A stretch of 64,000 bases of DNA. Origin: Sipunculus nudus (lineage: Eukaryota > Annelida > Sipuncula > Golfingiida > Sipunculidae). Of this stretch, positions 1-33,000 are shown one piece after another. Numbering within the stretch: position 1 is the stretch's first letter; each line of letters opens with the position of its first letter. Both the position numbers and the translations under genes were made by a program. Under the pieces are notes generated by a model that made no database searches, was not told where the DNA came from, and saw only the letters and a list, made by a program, of their open reading frames with translations. Where the stretch lies: NCBI GenBank assembly GCA_026874595.1, contig CM049320.1:25706214-25770213 (forward strand), in the 5' to 3' direction.

Positions 1-544
1 AAGCTCTGTATAAATTTCTCTGGCCTTGCCAGTCAATACACTTTGTAACAACATAGTCCAATTTTCCTTAGGCCATTTTAAATTTTCAGCTACCTTCTCA
101 AAGTGTAAGGAATATTTATCAACCTCTTTTTCTTGAAAAGGCGGGACAAGTCTAATGTGGATAGTAACATCAAAACTGTGAGTTGGGGCAGCACTTAGAC
201 TAGGTTCTACTTTAAGTCTTTCTAACTCCAATCGTTTTAACTCAATTTCTTTTTCTTTTTCTAGTCTTTCTCTTTCTATTTCTTTTTCTAGTCTTTCTCT
301 TCCTAACCGTTCTTCTCTCTCTTTTAATGCTAGCTCATGCTGCATTTCAAACTTTTTCATTCTAATTGCATAGCAAGGCTGTCATTTTTTGATATTTCAA
401 CTTCAGTCTCTTCAATTAAACCTTTGCTAACTAGATCTTGCATGATTTTAGCAATGATATCAGGCTTTCTCAAAGCTTTTTTCACACTTAGCCCTAAGTG
501 TTGTCCCAAACGTCAAAACATGTCCCAGGTTTGAAATCTGCCAT
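1..544 (-). pseudogene. LTR-retrotransposon gag fragment, frameshifted, runs off left edge
   Basis: Read on the minus strand, an ATG in a good context (A at -3) at 544-542 opens a Gag-like protein that runs off the left edge. From the ATG at 360 the frame is open for 120 codons to base 1. It has a highly charged Glu/Arg/Lys coiled-coil stretch (about 345-215), then a capsid-like segment with WPKENW and VLTGKAREIY. This resembles the SCAN-like capsid of metazoan Ty3/BEL-type retroelements. Two one-base shifts, near 492 and near 363, break the frame, so it is a decayed copy. The upstream 5' UTR is cut at about 567 by a repeat insertion and appears to resume at 6695. The family is inferred from motif style; nucleocapsid and pol are not in the window. 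Confidence 0.7.
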
Positions 545-567
545 GTTTAGATGTCAAAACAATAACA

Positions 568-601
568 AACAAGTAACCCATGGGTCATGACGCTCAGCTG
601 A
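568..601 (+). repeat. Dispersed 34-bp head motif, copy 1
   Basis: Starts AACAAGTAACCC and ends CGCTCAGCTGA around a CCATGG centre. The same 34-bp word recurs at 11767, 17974, 19054, 27266, 58231 and 62109, always in plus orientation. It marks the left terminus of the repeat units in this window. Confidence 0.8.
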
Positions 602-749
602 CTGGGAAGAGATTCGCAAAAGGAAATTTTATCATCAGAATGGTAGTATATACTCATTTAACTGAAGCATCAAACAGATTAACCAACAGGCCAAGATTTA
701 GTCTGTATTTATATATCTCAAAAATAGAGAAAAAATGTGTAAACTTAAG

Positions 750-3700
750 AAACTAGAATACGGGTAGCCGACAAGTGACTACGTGTATCCGCCAAAATCA
801 GAACGGGTGGAACGGGTGAAGTGAGGCATGGATTGAGTGGCAAGGGGAAATAGAGTGAGGTATGTTGCATATTAGCATGGATGTCTGCAGCCTAAATGTG
901 TATGTAGGTTGTGCCACCTACCACAAATCCAGAAAGCTGTCCAAGTTGTACACATATGCGAAATTTTAGGCAGAAAAGTCAAACCACTAGATGTATATGA
1001 GTGATTTTATCCCAAGGCAGATGAACAGATGGACGCTGTGCATTAGTGGTTGCTGGTGGCACCACCGGTTTTGCCTATAATGAAGGGCTATGTGAGATCT
1101 CTACACATGCAAAATTTTGGCCAAATTGGTCAAACGGTTCCCAAGATATGAGCTTGGATGTCTGCAGAGTAAACCTGAATGTATGTGGTGCCTTCTGTCA
1201 TAAAATCAAGAAAGCTATCCAGGATGTATAAAGCTGCAAAATTTTAGGCAGATATGTCAAACCACTGCCGAGATATGAGTGATTTTATCCCACGGCAGAC
1301 AAACAGACAGATGCTGTGCCAAAATTGGTTGCAGGTACTAGGTGGCCCCTCCAGGTTTTGTATGATAAAGACCTATGTGAGATCTAAACACATGCACAAT
1401 TTTGGCCCAATCGGTCAAATGGTTCCTGAGATATGAGCTTGGATGTGTGCAGTGTTAACTAGAATGTAGGTGGCGCCACCTGTCATAAAATCAAGAAAGG
1501 CTTCAGGATGTATAAACCTGCAAAATTTTAGGCAGATATGTCAAACCACTGCCGAGATATGAGTGACATTATCCCACGGCAGACAAACAGAAGGACGCTG
1601 TGCAAAATTGGTTGCAGGTGGCGCCACAAGTTTTGCGTATGATAAAGAGCTATGTGGGATCTATATACATGCAAAATTTTGGCCCAATCGGTCAAACGAT
1701 TCCTGAGATATGAGCTTGGATGTCATCAGCGTGAACGTGAATGTAGGTGGTGCCACCTGTCATAAAATGAAGAAAGCTATCCAGGATGTATACGCATGCC
1801 GAATTTCAGGTGAATTAGTCAATTCACTGCAGAGATATGAGTGATTTTAACCCAACCCAAGGCAGACAAACAGATGGACACTGTGCAATCATGGTTACAG
1901 GTAGCGCCACCATTTTTTTGTGTATGTTATAAAGCTATCCAAGGGCTACATTTGTATTAATTTTATTTCCTGATCGGTCAAATGGTTCCCAAGTTATGAG
2001 CTTGGATGTCATCAGCGTGAACGTGAATGTAGGTGGTGCCACCTGTCATAAAATCAAGAAAGCTATCCAGGATGTATACGCATGCCGAATTTCAGGTGAA
2101 TTAGTCAATTCACTGCAGAGATATGATTGTTTTAACCCAAGGCAGATGAACAGATGGACGGTGTTCATAAGTGGTTGCAGGTGGCGCCATCATGTTTTGC
2201 TTATGATGAAGAGCTATGTGAGATCTATACACAAGCAAAATTTTGGCCCAATCGGTCAAACGGTTCCCGCGATATGAGCTTGGATGTCTGCAGAGTAAAC
2301 GTAAATGTAGGTGGCGCCACCTGTCATAAAATCAAGAAGGCTTTCCAGGATGTATAAACTTGCAAAATTTCAGGTGGATAAGTCAAACCACTTCTGAGAT
2401 ATGAGTGATTTTATCCCAAGGCAGATGAACAGATGGACGCTGTGCATTAGTGGTTGCTGGTGGCACCACCGGTTTTGCCTATAATGAAGAGCTATGTGAG
2501 ATCTCTACACATGCAAAATTTTGGCCAAATTGGTCAAACGGTTCCCAAGATATGAGCTTGGATGTCTGCAGAGTAAACCTGAATGTATGTGGTGCCTTCT
2601 GTCATAAAATCAAGAAAGCTATCCAGGATGTATAAAGCTGCAAAATTTTAGGCAGATATGTCAAACCACTGCCGAGATATGAGTGATTTTATCCCACGGC
2701 AGACAAACAGACAGATGCTGTGCCAAAATTGGTTGCAGGTACTAGGTGGCCCCTCCAGGTTTTGTATGATAAAGACCTATGTGAGATCTAAACACATGCA
2801 CAATTTTGGCCCAATCGGTCAAATGGTTCCTGAGATATGAGCTTGGATGTGTGCAGTGTTAACTAGAATGTAGGTGGCGCCACCTGTCATAAAATCAAGA
2901 AAGGCTTCAGGATGTATAAACCTGCAAAATTTTAGGCAGATATGTCAAACCACTGCCGAGATATGAGTGACATTATCCCACGGCAGACAAACAGAAGGAC
3001 GCTGTGCAAAATTGGTTGCAGGTGGCGCCACAAGTTTTGCGTATGATTAAGAGCTATGTGGGATCTATATACATGCAAAATTTTGGCCCAATCGGTCAAA
3101 CGATTCCTGAGATATGAGCTTGGATGTCATCAGCGTGAACGTGAATGTAGGTGGTGCCACCTGTCATAAAATCAAGAAAGCTATCCAGGATGTATACGCA
3201 TGCCGAATTTCAGGTGAATTAGTCAATTCACTGCAGAGATATGAGTGATTTTAACCCAACCCAAGGCAGACAAACAGATGGACACTGTGCAATCATGGTT
3301 ACAGGTAGCGCCACCATTTTTTTGTGTATGTTATAAAGCTATCCAAGGGCTACATTTGTATTAATTTTATTTCCTGATCGGTCAAATGGTTCCCAAGATA
3401 TGAGCTTGGATGTCATCAGCGTGAACGTGAATGTAGGTGGTGCCACCTGTCATAAAATCAAGAAAGCTATCCAGGATGTATACGCATGCCGAATTTCAGG
3501 TGAATTGGTCAATTCACTGCAGAGATATGATTGTTTTAACCCAAGGCAGATGAACAGATGGACGGTGTTCATAAGTGGTTGCATGTGGCGCCATCATGTT
3601 TTGCTTATGATGAAGAGCTATGTGAGATCTATACACAAGCAAAATTTTGGCCCAATCGGTCAAACGGTTCCCGCGATATGAGCTTGGATCTCTGCAGAGT

Positions 3701-4660
3701 AAACGTAAATGTAGGTGGCGCCACCTGTCATAAAATCAAGAAGGCTTTCCAGGATGTATAAACTTGCAAAATTTCAGGTGGATAAGTCAAACCACTTCTG
3801 AGATATGAGTGATTTTATCCCAAGGCAGATGAACAGATGGACGCTGTGCATTAGTGGTTGCTGGTGGCACCACCGGTTTTGCCTATAATGAAGAGCTATG
3901 TGAGATCTCTACACATGCAAAATTTTGGCCAAATTGGTCAAACGGTTCCCAAGATATGAGCTTGGATGTCTGCAGAGTAAACCTGAATGTATGTGGTGCC
4001 TTCTGTCATAAAATCGAGAAAGCTTTCAAGGATGTATAAACCTGCTAATTTTCAGGTTGATATGTCAAACCACTGCTGAGATATGAATGATTTTACGCCA
4101 AGGCAGATGAACAGATGGATGCTGTGTATAAATGGTTGCAGGTGGCGCCACCAGTTTTGCCTATGATGATGAAAGCTTTCAAGGATGTATAAACCTGCAA
4201 AATTTCAGGTGGATAAGTAGAACCACTGCTGAGATATGAGTGATAACGGTAATGTAGGTGGCGCCACCTGTCATAAAATCCAGAAAGCTATCTAGGATGT
4301 ATACGCATGCCAAATTTCAGGTGAATTAGTCAAACCACTGCAGAGATATGAGTGATTTTAACCCAAGGCAGATGAACAGATGGACGCTGTGCAAAAATGG
4401 TTGCAGGAGGCGCCACCGTTTTTAGTGTATGTTATACAGCTATCAAAGGGCTACATTTGTGCAAAATTTTTAGCCTGATCTGTCAAATGGTTCCCAAGAT
4501 ATGCTGGTTTATGTGTGGAAACAGACGCACAAATGGACGCTTGGCAGCGAGGAAAGGTCAAAGGTCAACCAAAAATGAGGATGCAGCAGTTCACATGTTA
4601 CCTGATGATAAACCCAATTCGCTTAAAATGCAAACCACGTTTTTTTCAAACAGTTGAAAG
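750..4660. repeat. GGTGGCGCCACC-cored repeat unit (long copy)
   Basis: Begins AACTAGAATA and carries TATCCGCCAAAA at 786-797. The same start recurs at 24605. The body is built of diverged ~280-bp sub-repeats, each with GATATGAG, CAAACAGATGGACGCTGTGC and the perfect palindrome AGGTGGCGCCACCT (for example 1468-1481). Short open frames here recur at each period and are not genes. The right end seen in the 24.6 kb copy, TTTTGGCGGATA, is missing. Confidence 0.7.
1015..4040. repeat. 1404-bp higher-order tandem array
   Basis: The same sequence restarts at 1046, 2450 and 3854, exactly 1404 bp apart, giving a little over two near-identical copies. Each 1404-bp block is itself made of more diverged ~280-bp sub-repeats. 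The near identity between blocks shows that the last duplication is recent compared with the sub-repeats. Confidence 0.85.
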
Positions 4661-5069
4661 ATATAGTTCCAATAATCTGGGAATTCTTCATCAAAACATT
4701 GTGTCTAGACATCTAGACGCTGTGTCTAGACGTCTAGACACATTTTCTAGACATCCCCCCCGAGCAAGGTCAGTTGCCATGGTGATATTTGGACCCCACC
4801 TGTTTGTACTGAGTGACCTCTTGACTTGGCTGCTGAAAGGCAGCATGTTGTCAAATCTGTTTTCAAATACAGAAAGCCTTTTTCAATTGGCTACAATGTT
4901 TTTTTTTTAAACTGTATTTACCCAATCTATTTTTATAAAACTGGCAGAACCCTTCCATAGAATAATTCTTGTAAAGTTTAAACCAATCAGCTTAACAGTT
5001 TCATCATCAATCAGTGTATAAGCTGGAAGAGTTTAAAATTACATTTTCGCTTGTAAAAACACATCAATA

Positions 5070-6480
5070 TAGGTGGCGCCACCAATACCTCAAAATCAGA
5101 TATGACACATGTGACAAACATCGGTATAAAATTTGGTGATAAAAGCTCTAGCCGTTTCTGAGATTTTAATTTTAGTGTGCTTTTTTGGACAGATGACTAA
5201 GTTCAACCTCCTTTAACTCGGCCAAAAATCTCTGAATTGGAACCATTTGAACAAACCTGAGAGAGATTGTTCCAGGAATAATTTCTTTGAAATATTGGAC
5301 AATTTGGCTGGACAGTTTCAGAGAAGAAGATTTTTAAAGGTTTTTAAGCTTTTTCTCTATTAAATCTAAATTAATGCAGATTACCAATAATAAGCTCCAG
5401 GGCACCAAGTTTCACATGTGACTAATTCTTACATGTAATTTGGAGCTGCTAGGTCTGACGGTTTCTGACTTAAAGCCATGGACGGCAGAAAGCCAGCCCT
5501 GGACGGCGGACGGCTAACGATGGATTGACGACGCTGCGCCATCGCGAAAGCTCACAGGTTTGCTAAAAATAGAGATGGTCTACAAAAAAGTTATTGTGAA
5601 TATCCCTGACCTAAGACCTTGGCCTTTTGCCTACACATCAACTGGATTCTTTCTAAATGATGGGTAACTACTAACCACTTACATCTGGCCGGGTGTAATT
5701 ACTTGGCAACCAATGAGTGAAAAAACTTAGACCTGCAACCTTTAACCTCCTGACCAGCTGACCTCAAAATCAATTAGTTATTTCTTCACGCAAAAAGACC
5801 CATAAATATTTAAGTTTGAATCACATTCAGTGACGCATAGATGTGGCATATGTGAAAGACTGAAGGTTTGGGTTGAAGAGTTTCACTTGAAATATGTTCA
5901 CAAGCATTTAGAACAATATTGTGACCTTGACCTTTGGAACTCAACATCAATAGGCTTCTTCCCCTATTGGTAGGTAAGCCATATATGACAGATGGAAAGT
6001 ATAGATTGAAAAGTTTGCCTGAAAATGACTCCACGCAAGAAGAGGGTGCTGTGAACTTGACCTTTGACCTCAAAATCAACAGGTCTTTTCCCCTGTTGGC
6101 AGAGAAGCGATATCAGTGCTGAAAGGTTTGGAATGAAAGGTCTAGCTTGAAATGTGTCCACAACCTTTTCAAAGAAGTGGATCCTGTGACCCTGACCTTT
6201 GACCTTGTGACCTCAACATCTATAGGATTCTTCTCCCACTTAGTAGGTGAGCTATATGTGAAAGATCAAAGAATTGGGATGAAAGGTTTGGCTTAAAGTG
6301 CATCCACAGGCTTTTCAAAGAAGTTGGTTCTGTGACCTTTGACCTTGTGACCTCAAAATATGGTTCTTCCCCTGTTGGTAGGTGAGCTGTATATGAAAGA
6401 TGGAAGGTTTGGGATGAAAAGTTTGGCTAAAAGAATTATTTCTGGGGGGTGCAAACACACCTCATAACTTCGAGAATATA
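5070..6480. repeat. Two further diverged repeat cassettes
   Basis: 5070-5540 starts with a GGTGGCGCCACC core and matches 32690-32960 (GCCGTTTCTGA, TAACT(C/T)GG, ATATTGGAC). From about 5590 to 6430 there are four to five diverged copies of a unit containing GTGACCTTGACCTTTG, TCTTCCCCTGTTGGTAGGTGA and AAAGTTTGG. No gene is seen. Confidence 0.6.
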
Positions 6481-6784
6481 GGTCGCAGTGACCTAATTTC
6501 AGGTTTGCAAGAAGATCTTTTTAGAACCTCTAAGACTGCATAGGGTTCATGGCCCTAGCCCCTACGGTTACGATTTGTGCCCTGCTAATGGACAGCCGGC
6601 CAGCCAGACGGACAGACGGAAGGACGACAGACAAAGACCCATCACTATAGCCGAGCATGACTGAAAGTCAGCTGAGCTAAAAACCACTGAGATAAATCCT
6701 GTAAACAATATGTAATCTTTTAAACAATGTATGATAAAACAATGTGTCCAAGTCAAGGCCTAATAAATTTGAAAACTATTAAGC

Positions 6785-6803
6785 ATCCCCACGAGAGCCC
6801 CCA
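6785..6803 (-). other. Primer-binding-like site of the LTR retrotransposon
   Basis: Six bases inside the LTR end, the minus strand reads TGGGGGCTCTCGTGGGGAT. It begins with TGGGGGCTC, as do tRNA-Pro-primed primer-binding sites, then diverges. Position and sequence both fit a decayed tRNA-Pro-type site. Confidence 0.5.
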
Positions 6804-6809
6804 ATTTTA

Positions 6810-7572
6810 TGTTACGGAACCTAATATAAACAGATCACGTATGCATGATGAACACAAATTCTGTAATGGAGATAAAAAAAATCAGATTCTGGAACACTAG
6901 GCAGCATGAAATGTCTAGGGGAATGAATATAAAGTCAGTGGTTTTTTTGTTAACAAATAACTATACTTTATTCTTAAAACAACCCTAACATTACAATACA
7001 CTAAATCAATACAATTATTCAGTAAAACAGCAGTATAGCAACAAGTCAATACAATCACACAGAGAATAATGTGCACAGTACCTGGATGCCAACACCGTCA
7101 CCACGATAAGTTCTTTGAGTCAAGCTCTTGCAACAACCCAGAAAGTAAACTAAAGTCCAAATGTACAAAATCCAAGAGAACCTCTGAAGAAAATCTATAA
7201 TTGCCGCACACGTCGGATAAGGTCCCAGAAACTGACACACGCTTCTGCGTCCTCTGGAAAACTTCTCTGCTCTCTCTCTGCCGGTTTTAAAAAAACACAG
7301 CCCCCTTATAAACCTTCACACCTCAAGCCAAGAATTTTCCACTTCTCGAACAGTCTATAAGATCTTGCACAACACAGTAAACACGCGTTTCAGGAATTCT
7401 CCAGAAAAACAGTGCTGTTTATCTCTACATACCAGGCTCATCACGTGACCTTGGCCAGGCGTGAAAACCCAAGGCTAACATGACAACGAGAGTTCAACCA
7501 GTACGGATTAAACATAGAATGTAATACGCGGCCAGACACGAGTGCCACAAGAGGAGTAACGCCCGTGTCACA
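6810..7572 (-). mobile_element. Probable 5' LTR of the retrotransposon (763 bp)
   Basis: On the minus strand it begins TGTGACACGGGC and ends GGTTCCGTAACA, so it has TG...CA boundaries with a short inverted repeat (TGTGAC/GTAACA). It holds a TATA-like TATAAGGGGG at 7310-7301 and AATAAA at 6972-6967, in promoter-then-polyA order. It is followed by a primer-binding-like site and, after the inserted repeat, by gag on the same strand. No second LTR is visible, because the element runs off the left edge. A target duplication cannot be checked. Confidence 0.6.
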
Positions 7573-7589
7573 TAATAAAAGGAGCACCT

Positions 7590-8340
7590 GTAACAACAAT
7601 TAAATTTTGATTAATTAAAGTTGTATTACTGAAAAAACAGTCCCTAGCTTTAACACTTTTTCTCTTAAGTGACCAAATATCTTTCTGGACTTTTTACAAA
7701 GTCCATTATGTTTGGGCTTTTTTATAACTTTTTTTTAAATTATATAATACTGACTTAATTTATGGCATGTACATAGGAACTATATAAAGGAATATTTATG
7801 GTAAATATGAAGAAAACCAGATGAGTGGTTTGATATTAAGCAGTAATGAAGTGTGAAAATAGATTTTTAATAAAAAATTGAGGTTTTTCCTTAATATCTC
7901 GAAGGAACTAAGTCCTATTGACCCAATTTTCAGCATGGTAGAAGACTTTGGGGACATCTAACAGTACGCCAAATTACAGATTGTAGGTCCAATGGTGTCG
8001 AAATGTGCCAGTCACATGAAAGGACCTCCAGACGAACAGACGACGGACAATGGACCACGACTATAGGTCAGATGACTATATAATTAAGATATTTGTAGCA
8101 AGGAGACTTACATATCAGTTTAGATGATGTACCAATCAGTATATGGTGCAAAAGTTCATACTTCTAAACAACCAAATATTTCCGATTAATGGTCAGTAAA
8201 GGTTTCCCAATTTTTACTGATGATCGATCAAGAAAATACAACCAATTTCCAACACTAGAATTCAAGGATGGTCAGTCAGATGAACGGCCAGACCAACAGT
8301 GGAATGGATGAAAGGACAATGAATGAAGACCCATACCTGG
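7590..8340. repeat. Dispersed repeat fragment (7.6 kb copy)
   Basis: Shares long runs with 14440-15010, 28640-29200 and 63430-63930: AATTTTGATTAATTAAAG, GGCATGTACATAGGAAC, CTCGAAGGAA and GACAATGGACCACGACTATAG. It ends near 8090 in a decayed hairpin tail. A second decayed spacer (GACGGCCAGACC-type) lies near 8280-8340. Confidence 0.6.
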
Positions 8341-8501
8341 TTAAACATGACTAATCAGGTGACCCAAAAACTGCAATATACAAACAATCTTGGACTGAAA
8401 TTCTTACTGTAATACACTTAATTAGCATCATCCATGAACAGTACTTTCACACTCAACCAAAACACATAAAGTACCATGTTCTTGAAAAAAAAAAAATTAC
8501 A

Positions 8502-8939
8502 TTTATTAATATATATACACAAACACCTTAAGAGTCAATTGTATTACATTTTATCATTTACTTATGTACTAATGTCCTTCCATTTGTTTATCAATATTAT
8601 TCATAATAAAAAAAGTTTAATCGTTTTTGGTGTTCTTATGCTAGGTTGATGTATGCTAACATTGTCAAGTTTAAGAGGGTCCATCTTTTACTGACGTGTT
8701 AATACTTTACCATATATGTATCAATATTGTCATTTTTTTTAAAAAAGCCCCATGATTTGTTGATGTACTTATACTTGGCCAAGTGTATAACAAAAGTCTC
8801 AGTTACAATTTACATAAAGGGTCTATCTTGTACTTGGCTTTGTTCATACCTTAATTCTCCATAATAATTTATCAAAAGGTTCAATCATTTGTTAAAGTGT
8901 ATACCAAAATTCTCCATTTTAATCAAACAAAAGGTTCGA
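8502..8939 (-). other. SCO1 3' flank with repeated terminal-exon segments
   Basis: The stretch after the SCO1 stop holds an AATAAA at 8507-8502 (minus strand), a possible polyadenylation signal. It also contains degenerate repeats of the exon-7 end. Bases 8755-8789 match coding bases 8942-8976 at 34 of 35 positions, and 8883-8920 is a weaker copy. The actual cleavage site is unknown. Confidence 0.4.
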
Positions 8940-30061
<21,122 letters not shown>

Positions 30062-30300
30062 TTTACGTGACGGTGACAGTGACAGCACGCGCCCGGTTTG
30101 TTGACAGCACGTTCTGTGCTACGTTAATTATCGGAAAACTCGGAGAAATCGCGGATAAAAGTAATGAGTGACTAAAATCCGGATGTAATTTGAGGCTCAT
30201 CATCAATTTCACTAAAATATTGTGAAAATATCATTAAGCACTTTATCCGGAGTTTTTATATGTAAGTCATTTACTCAATATGACGATTATGAATTAATCG
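30062..30300 (-). promoter_or_regulatory. Candidate SCO1 promoter, CpG-richer stretch
   Basis: The ~250 bp upstream of the SCO1 ATG stand out from the AT-rich surroundings by many CpGs (ACGTGACGG, CACGCGCCCGG, AATCGCGG). No TATA box is obvious at a usual spacing. The transcription start is not visible from sequence; the call rests on position and composition. Confidence 0.35.
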
Positions 30301-30319
30301 AGACTTTAATAAGCGACCT

Positions 30320-30665
30320 TCTGTGGATTGATCGATCATTGGGGTAGAGCGAAGGACTCAAAGCCGGGAGTAGGCGAGTTCGAATCTTAGCCGAGGCGGT
30401 GAGACTTTTCACGATCGGGCCCCACCCAGAATGAGCTCTTTGCAGGCTTAATTGGGAAACTGTGCCTTTCGGGGGTTCCTCGATGTTATAACCCAGAAAT
30501 GGATATGACACACAACCAGGACCCGCAGGAGTGGTACACCGAGCCTGGTTGACACCAGGATAACCAGGTATAAGCCCCGGAATGGAACTCTGTAGAATGT
30601 ATATAGTATAAGTTATGAGCAAGAATTAAAAAGAAATGGAGGCGGTTACCTCCACCCAATAAAAG
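30320..30665 (+). mobile_element. tRNA-derived SINE, plus-strand copy
   Basis: The tRNA-like head has an A-box-like GGGGTAGAGCGAAGG and a good B box (GAGTTCGAATC). A body shared with the 22.0-22.3 kb copy follows: GAGGCGGTGAGACTTTTCAC, GGGCCCCACCCAGAATGAG and TTTGCAGGCTTAA. It has an AT-rich end. It is not a functional tRNA: no acceptor stem closes. Confidence 0.7.
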
Positions 30666-30814
30666 GCCTACAGGCATAATGCGAACCTGTGCAATGGGAT
30701 ATACATCAGGTACTATGCTTCCATGCTGGACCGTTACTTTTTACGTAAAAGGGTGACATGTATATGTACAATGCAGTTATCATTTTGAACCTGATTACAT
30801 GGACCAATTACACA

Positions 30815-33000
30815 AACGTCACTGTTGAAATACTGGCATGGGAGCACACAACACAAAAATGATTGTAGATGGCACCATTAGAAAGCGATTAAAGATATAT
30901 ATGGACATGCAAAATTTCAGGCAGATACTTCAGACCACTCTTCGGCTATGTGCACAGATGTATGAAACAACGGAAGGTGGCGCCACAAGTCTTGTATACA
31001 AAAAAACTATTCGAGATGTATCAACATGAATAATTTCAGGCTGAAATGTCAAATCACTCCTGAAGAATAAACAGGAGCATGAACTGAAAAAAAATATTGA
31101 ATGTGGTGCCATCTGTTTTGCATAAGACGAAGCTATCTGAGATGTATACATATGCCCAATGTCAGGCTGATATATTAAATCCCTCCTGAAAAATAAGGAG
31201 GGACATAAACTGCGCAAAAATTACTGTAGGTAGGACCACCAGTCTTGTTTACGACGAAGCTATCCGATACGTATAAATATGCACAAATGCAGGCTGATAT
31301 ATCGAATCCCTCCTGAGATATAAGCAGATACATACACTGTACAAAAGTCATTGTAGGTCGCGACACCAGTCTTGTGTAAGAGAAAGCCATCAAAGATGCA
31401 TAGACAGGTCAAAATATCAGGCCAAATCATGATCAGACTTCTCATGAGTCAGGTGCCCTGGGTTGACCAGGCTTAGGTGAAAAAAGCAGTTGTCTCGAGT
31501 GGTCCGGAACAAGTTGCTGGCTTCAGCTACTGCACTGAGTGAACTCTTGACCATCACCTGGCTGCACTGACTGAACTTTTGATTTGTACCTGGCTGCACT
31601 GAGTGAACTCTTGACCTGTTGCATAATCTGATACCGTTGTCAGTGTGCCAAAGCTATAAATAGATCAAGACTGACTTTTGCCCTGTTGCCAAACCTGAAA
31701 TACTATAGTTGGCAGTCCTCGAAGCTATTTAAAGATACAGACACAATTTTGGCCCGTTGGTAAATCTGTTTACACATACTGAAAGACTTTGGCCACAATA
31801 CCTCTTTTCAAGCTGACATATTCATAAGATTTTTTTATCAAAATGTTTAGAATAATAATAGATACAGTCCTTTCATTGTTAAAGGATCAATAATTCTGCC
31901 AAAGTTCATTTTAGTAAACTTGAAGAAAGGCCTCCTAAGAATCATTTTTGTGCAAAGTAACAGAAGATGAAACAACAGTTTTGGAGAAGAAGACTATTGC
32001 CGTCCTCAGTTAGAAATAGGCTTACTAATGGCCACCAGACCAGCTTCAGCTTGCTACGACTCTACCAATAAATAACGAACACAATCTATTCTTATAAAAT
32101 TATAAGAACCCTATCCAAGGATAATTCTTGTGAAAAATTTAACAATTCGGATTGAAAATTTCATCATAAAACATTTTCAAGCTGAAAGAGGCTAAATAAA
32201 TGAAAGTTTGTCAGTAAAAAACAGGTCGATGTAGGTGGTGCCGCAAAAACTGCAATTTCAAATACAAGTCAACATATACCAACATTTGCTAAAAAAAAAC
32301 TTGGAGATGCTAGCTCCTGTCGTTTCTGAGACTGTTATGTCAGTATGCTTACTTGGTCAAATGACTCAGTTGAAATTCCTATAACTCGGCAAAAATTCAT
32401 CAAAACCCAAACCATTTTCACAAACTTGAGAGAGTCAATCTCTGGGATCATTTCTGTGAAATATTAAACAATTTGGCTGAATGATTTCAGAAAAGGTTTT
32501 CAAAGGTTTTAAACTTTCCCCGTAGAATGTAAGTTAATGCAGTTGGCGCCACAAAAAGCTCAATTCCACAACATTTGATATGTGACAGTCTTACATAAAA
32601 TTTAGGAATGCTAAGTCCAGCTATTTCTGAGAAATTATGGGTTAATGTACTGATGACCGATGACCCTCATACAAAAAAGGTTGTTGCAGGTGGTGCCACC
32701 AATACCTCAATTTCAAATATGACTCATGTGACCAACATTTGCATAAAATTTGGTGATGATAGCTCCAGCCGTTTCTGATACTGAAATTTTAGTATCCTAT
32801 TTTGGCCAAATCACTAAGTTGAGCTTCCCGTAACTTGGTCAAAATTCAACGAATTTTAACCATTCCAACAAATTTGAGAGGGATGGTTTCACAATTTTTT
32901 TCTGTGAAATATTGGACTATTTTGCTGGACAGTTTAAGATATTTTTTTTTTAGCTTTTTCCTTATAAAATCTTAGTAAATGCAGATAGCATAAAGATAAC
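30815..33000. repeat. Palindrome-cored repeat complex upstream of SCO1
   Basis: 30815-31450 has four diverged ~155-bp units (GATGTATACATATGC, CAGGCTGATAT, CTCCTGA). 31450-32050 has degenerate CTGCACTGAGTGAACTCTTG copies. 32220-32960 has two copies of the cassette also found at 5070-5540. No gene is seen. Confidence 0.6.

Larger units (their letters stand above)
568..6683. mobile_element. Composite repeat element with head and hairpin tail, inserted in the LTR retrotransposon
   Basis: The left end is the dispersed 34-bp head (568-601, core ACCCATGGGT). The right end is a tail with GAC/GGAC-rich spacer (about 6590-6640) closing in GTCAGCTGAGCTAAAAA at 6667-6683. Between them lie a 150-bp stretch repeated at 19088-19215, a nested unit starting near 750, a 1404-bp tandem array, a second cassette (5070-5540) that recurs at 32.2-32.95 kb, and a third cassette (about 5590-6430) of diverged copies containing TGACCTTTGACCT. 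No intact coding region is seen. Reading this as one insertion is inference from the shared ends and the retroelement flanks on both sides. Confidence 0.55.

Noticed and set aside
1046-4657. Small frames recurring at 1046, 2450 and 3854 (MVAGGTTGFAYNE type) as a gene family
   Set aside because: They track a 1404-bp tandem repeat of non-coding cassettes, overlap in other frames and show no recognisable domain.
30320-30400. Functional tRNA gene
   Set aside because: A and B boxes are present, but no acceptor stem or proper anticodon arm closes, and the sequence continues into a SINE body shared with 22.0-22.3 kb.
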